Shown here in pieces: positions 61,697-64,000 of a stretch of DNA of 64,000 bases (the first letter of the stretch is position 1; each line of letters opens with the position of its first letter). The notes under the pieces were generated by a model, which was given only the letters and a program-made list of their open reading frames with translations, did no database searches and was not told the DNA's origin. A program made the position numbers and the translations under genes. Source of the stretch: Candidatus Chloroploca sp. Khr17 (GTDB lineage: Bacteria; Chloroflexota; Chloroflexia; Chloroflexales; Chloroflexaceae); contig NZ_RYFF01000026.1 in assembly GCF_004138165.1 (NCBI RefSeq), positions 20,298-84,297 of the forward strand, written 5' to 3'.

Positions 61697-62643
61697 ACGA
61701 AGAGGCCATCCGTTTTGGCCCACAGCGCAGCCTGGTGGGCATCGTCACTGACGCAGGGGCACTGGCCAACCCGGAACTCCCTGCGGTTGTGCTGCTCAAC
61801 GCCGGCTTGATGCACCGTGTTGGCCCGAATCGTACCTACGTGCAGCTTGCCCGCGCCCTTGCTGCGCGTGGGCACACGGTTATGCGCTTCGACTTCTCGG
61901 GCCTTGGCGACAGCCGCCCGCGCGCCGATCACCTGCCCTATCTCGAAAGCGCCCCCCGCGAGGCCAGAGATGCGATGGATTGGCTCGCCGACCAGCGTGG
62001 TGCCCACCACTTTATCTTGATCGGACACTGCGCCGGGGCTGGTGTGGCGCTCCTTGTTGCCCGCGATGATGCCCGCGTCGCTGCTGCTGTCCTGATCAAT
62101 ATGGAAGGCGGCGATGCAAGCTGGACCGAGTATGATCGCATGAAAAAAGTGAGCCAGATGCATGCCCGTGACTATGGTACGCGGGCACTCTTTAGCCGCG
62201 AGCGCTGGGCGAAAGTATTGAGCGGTCGCGCCGACTATCGCAGCATTGCGCGGGTGGTCTTCAAAGATATCATCTGGTACCGTCTCGCGAGCCTCAGGTT
62301 CCAGGTCAAGCGCACTGTCGTCAAACGGCAGCCTGCTCTCCGCGAAAAACAAGCCTCACTTGCGTCAGCATACCTTGATCCCATCATCAACCGAGGCGGT
62401 GCGATGCTGCTGCTTCACTCTGAAGGAAGTACCGGCCTTGAACAGATCCGTGCCACCTTCGGTGCCGAACTCGATCAGCGCATCGCGGCTGGTTCGCTTG
62501 ACATAACAATCATCAACCAGTCTGATCACCTCTTTACCCTGGTTGCGCGCCAACGCCGTCTGTGCGATGAACTGGTTGCATGGGTAGGGCAACGCTGTGC
62601 GAGCTACGCAACGAAGCTCGTGGCAACCTCTGATGATCACTAG
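61693..62643 (+). CDS. Alpha/beta hydrolase with cysteine nucleophile, exosortase-associated hydrolase 1-like
   Basis: A 316-residue protein related to the preceding one. It has VVLLNAGLMHRVGPNRTYVQ, FDFSGLGDSRPR and the nucleophile elbow LIGHCAGAGVAL, in which Cys113 takes the serine position; His279 in INQSDHLFT is the likely catalytic base. Cysteine at this place is known in the exosortase A-associated hydrolase 1 type and in dienelactone hydrolase-like enzymes, and would suit acyl transfer. I use GTG 61693, which overlaps the preceding stop (GTGA) and has AAAAGG eight bases upstream; an ATG at 61672 lies further inside the preceding gene. Because the NRPS lacks a thioesterase domain, this protein is the best candidate for release or transfer of the chain, but that is inference. 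Confidence 0.75.
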   Translation: MNEEAIRFGPQRSLVGIVTDAGALANPELPAVVLLNAGLMHRVGPNRTYVQLARALAARGHTVMRFDFSGLGDSRPRADHLPYLESAPREARDAMDWLADQRGAHHFILIGHCAGAGVALLVARDDARVAAAVLINMEGGDASWTEYDRMKKVSQMHARDYGTRALFSRERWAKVLSGRADYRSIARVVFKDIIWYRLASLRFQVKRTVVKRQPALREKQASLASAYLDPIINRGGAMLLLHSEGSTGLEQIRATFGAELDQRIAAGSLDITIINQSDHLFTLVARQRRLCDELVAWVGQRCASYATKLVATSDDH

Positions 62644-63391
62644 TTTCACACAGTTGCGACGCTATGCGCACTGGGGACGCGCCTCGACGCCCCCTCGTTT
62701 GTCCGATCATGAACTGCACATCTGGCGCACTTCATTGGCCTTGCCCCCTGATCAATGTGACGAACTTCGTGCCCTCTTGAGTGATGATGAAATCGTACGT
62801 GCAAACCGCTTTGTTTTTGCCCACGATCGTGACCGCTTCATCATCGCCCGTGCTCGTCTTCGGCGCTTGCTTGGTGCGTACCTTAACCTTGCACCGCAAC
62901 AACTCCGCTTTGCCTACACCGCCTATGGCAAACCCTTGCTCGCCGACGCTGCTGTTGCCCAGGGGCTTACCTTCAACCTGTCGCACTCTGGCGACTTTGC
63001 CCTTTATGCAGTCTCGCTCAACGATCGCCCCGGCATTGATCTCGAACAGTTGCGCCAAAACCTCAACTTTACCCTCTTGCTCAACGATGTCTGTACACCC
63101 CGTGAGCAACAACGCATGGCCGGTATGCCACCTGCAACGGCACGCCAGATCTTCTTTCAAACCTGGGTCTGCAAAGAAGCGTACCTCAAAGCCCGCGGTG
63201 AAGGTCTTGCGTACCAACTTACTCATGCTGAAGTCCTGCTTTGCCCCAATGAGCCGCCTTCATTGACCTTTGCCGACCCGGCTGAAGATGCGCAGTGGCA
63301 CCTCTCCCTGCTCGATCCTAGCCCGGGTTACGTTGCTGCTGTCGTAACCACAAAAGCAACCGCAACGATGCGCATGTTTGACTGCCCCTAA
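62633..63391 (+). CDS. 4'-phosphopantetheinyl transferase, Sfp type
   Basis: A 252-residue enzyme that moves phosphopantetheine from CoA to the conserved serine of carrier domains and so activates the ACPs and the PCP of this locus. Motifs are YGKPLL, FNLSHSGDFALYAVS, PGIDLEQL with the Mg-binding acidic residues, and WVCKEAYLKARGEGL. The length fits the Sfp/Gsp type rather than the short AcpS type. ATG 62633 overlaps the preceding gene by 11 bases; a GTG at 62597 would add 12 residues before the usual family start. The ribosome site is weak for either. It is the last intact gene of the locus. Confidence 0.93.
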   Translation: MITSFTQLRRYAHWGRASTPPRLSDHELHIWRTSLALPPDQCDELRALLSDDEIVRANRFVFAHDRDRFIIARARLRRLLGAYLNLAPQQLRFAYTAYGKPLLADAAVAQGLTFNLSHSGDFALYAVSLNDRPGIDLEQLRQNLNFTLLLNDVCTPREQQRMAGMPPATARQIFFQTWVCKEAYLKARGEGLAYQLTHAEVLLCPNEPPSLTFADPAEDAQWHLSLLDPSPGYVAAVVTTKATATMRMFDCP

Positions 63392-63547
63392 CTGACCCTG
63401 ATCGTGGTGACGAACGAAGTCGGCATGGGCATCGTGTCGGTCTACCCCCTTGGCCGCGTCTGTCGTGATTTGCTTGGATGGGCCAATCAACCGGTCGCCG
63501 CTGCGTCCACCGAGGTCTATGTGGTGGTCTGCGGAATCGCGGTCTAG
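63392..63547 (+). pseudogene. C-terminal remnant of cobU (adenosylcobinamide kinase/guanylyltransferase)
   Basis: Directly after the phosphopantetheinyl transferase stop, in a new frame, the sequence reads LTLIVVTNEVGMGIVSVYPL, then GRVCRDLLGWANQPVAAAST and EVYVVVCGIAV, and stops at 63545-63547. The run VSNEVG-G-VP-(x)-GR-x-x-RDLLG-x-NQ-x-VA is diagnostic of CobU, a cobalamin nucleotide-loop assembly enzyme. The N-terminal P-loop part is missing, so only about 51 codons of the 3' end survive. The following 120 bases (63548-63670) hold a GGAGG and an ATG at 63568 but no recognisable protein. Confidence 0.82.
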
Positions 63548-63670
63548 TTGAAGGCCTTGGAGGTTGTATGGGCACCCTCAAGCGAGTAGTCCACGGCGCA
63601 CTTGACGAGCATGAACTGAAGGTGACCATGGCTGGTTCGTCACAAACAATCCCCACTTGCATGCCGTGCG

Positions 63671-64000
63671 TTATGCCCGGACGACGGCGATCCTGCGCCC
63701 CTGTGGTGATAGTGCCGTCTCCACCGTGGTGCGCTGGGCGATGGGGGGTTGGCCGCTGCGCCGGTCGAAGACGACCAGCCAGCCGCGCTCGAGCCCCAGA
63801 CCGGCCAGGTACGTATCGAGTTGCGCCAGCCCCTCGTCGCGGGGGTCGCTTTCGCCGTCGCGCCAGACCTTGAGTTCCATGCCCATCGTGACGGGCTGCG
63901 GGCCGCCGTAGCGCAGGCAGAGATCCATGCGCCGCGTGCCGATCGCGTATTCGCGGTCGAGCGAGCCGTTGCCGTTGACGACGCGGTGCAGGAAGGCCAT
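63671..64000 (-). CDS. C-terminal part of a PD-(D/E)XK nuclease-domain protein (probably an ATP-binding protein), runs off the window
   Basis: The last 109 codons of a minus-strand gene whose start lies beyond 64000. The sequence LHRVVNGNGSLDREYAIGTR, RMDLCLRYGG, MGMELKVWRD, EGLAQLDTYLAGLGLERGWL and VVFDRRSG follows the PD-(D/E)XK order: an acidic residue in RMDL, then the E-x-K of ELK, then a helix with a conserved Gln (QLD). This end is typical of bacterial and archaeal AAA-type ATP-binding proteins with a C-terminal nuclease-like domain, some of which may act in mobile-element or defence contexts. The N-terminal domain cannot be seen, so the full identity is uncertain. Confidence 0.65.
   Translation of the reverse strand: MAFLHRVVNGNGSLDREYAIGTRRMDLCLRYGGPQPVTMGMELKVWRDGESDPRDEGLAQLDTYLAGLGLERGWLVVFDRRSGQPPIAQRTTVETALSPQGRRIAVVRA

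Noticed and set aside
63568..63873. Plus-strand open frame starting MGTLKRVVHGALDEHELK
   Set aside because: It has a GGAGG before the ATG, but most of it runs antisense to the nuclease-domain gene and it shows no family signature.

Overview
The window looks like a chromosomal segment of a filamentous anoxygenic phototroph-like Chloroflexota bacterium (probably Chloroflexales). The grounds are the style of the genes (threonine/proline-rich linkers after lipoprotein or anchor segments, a modA-modB-mop set, a MauG-like/four-Cys metallo-mystery pair, a membrane-anchored cytochrome c) and the many GC-rich hairpins and heptamer arrays between genes. This placement is inference; no rRNA or tRNA marker is present.

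Layout. 1-5.1 kb: end of a phosphohexomutase, a GNAT acetyltransferase, a PadR regulator, molybdate uptake genes modA, modB and mop, a 3' remnant of a TrmO-type gene, and an antitoxin/VapC pair. 5.4-11.6 kb, mostly on the minus strand: a MauG-like di-haem enzyme (MbnH family) with its partner lipoprotein (MbnP family), two paralogous small membrane proteins with a C-x-x-H-C motif on either side of a decayed beta-helix gene, and a plus-strand cytochrome c. 11.9-13.1 kb: a graveyard of gene ends (GNAT tail, CobW C-terminus, WD40 start, BtuF-like tail, transposase remnant). 13.3-63.4 kb: one large co-directional biosynthetic locus. 63.4-64 kb: a CobU C-terminal remnant and the end of a PD-(D/E)XK-type nuclease/ATPase gene on the minus strand.

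The biosynthetic locus runs flippase, asparagine-synthase-like enzyme, type II thioesterase, five modular type I PKS proteins, an EamA transporter, an SGNH hydrolase, a sixth PKS, a C-A-T NRPS whose adenylation code reads as glycine, two alpha/beta hydrolases resembling the exosortase-associated hydrolase pair, and an Sfp-type phosphopantetheinyl transferase. Most junctions overlap by 1-4 bases; the main break is a 400-base gap after the second PKS that holds hairpins and heptamer arrays. Read colinearly, the line would make a reduced, multiply C-methylated six-module polyketide joined to glycine. No thioesterase domain sits at its end, so release may depend on one of the stand-alone hydrolases or the asparagine-synthase-like enzyme. 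Transporters and a flippase suggest that the product is lipid-like and exported.

Both flanks of the locus carry broken genes linked to cobalt or cobalamin (CobW and BtuF-like on the left, CobU on the right), together with a transposase remnant. The simplest reading is that the locus was inserted into, or replaced, a cobalamin region.
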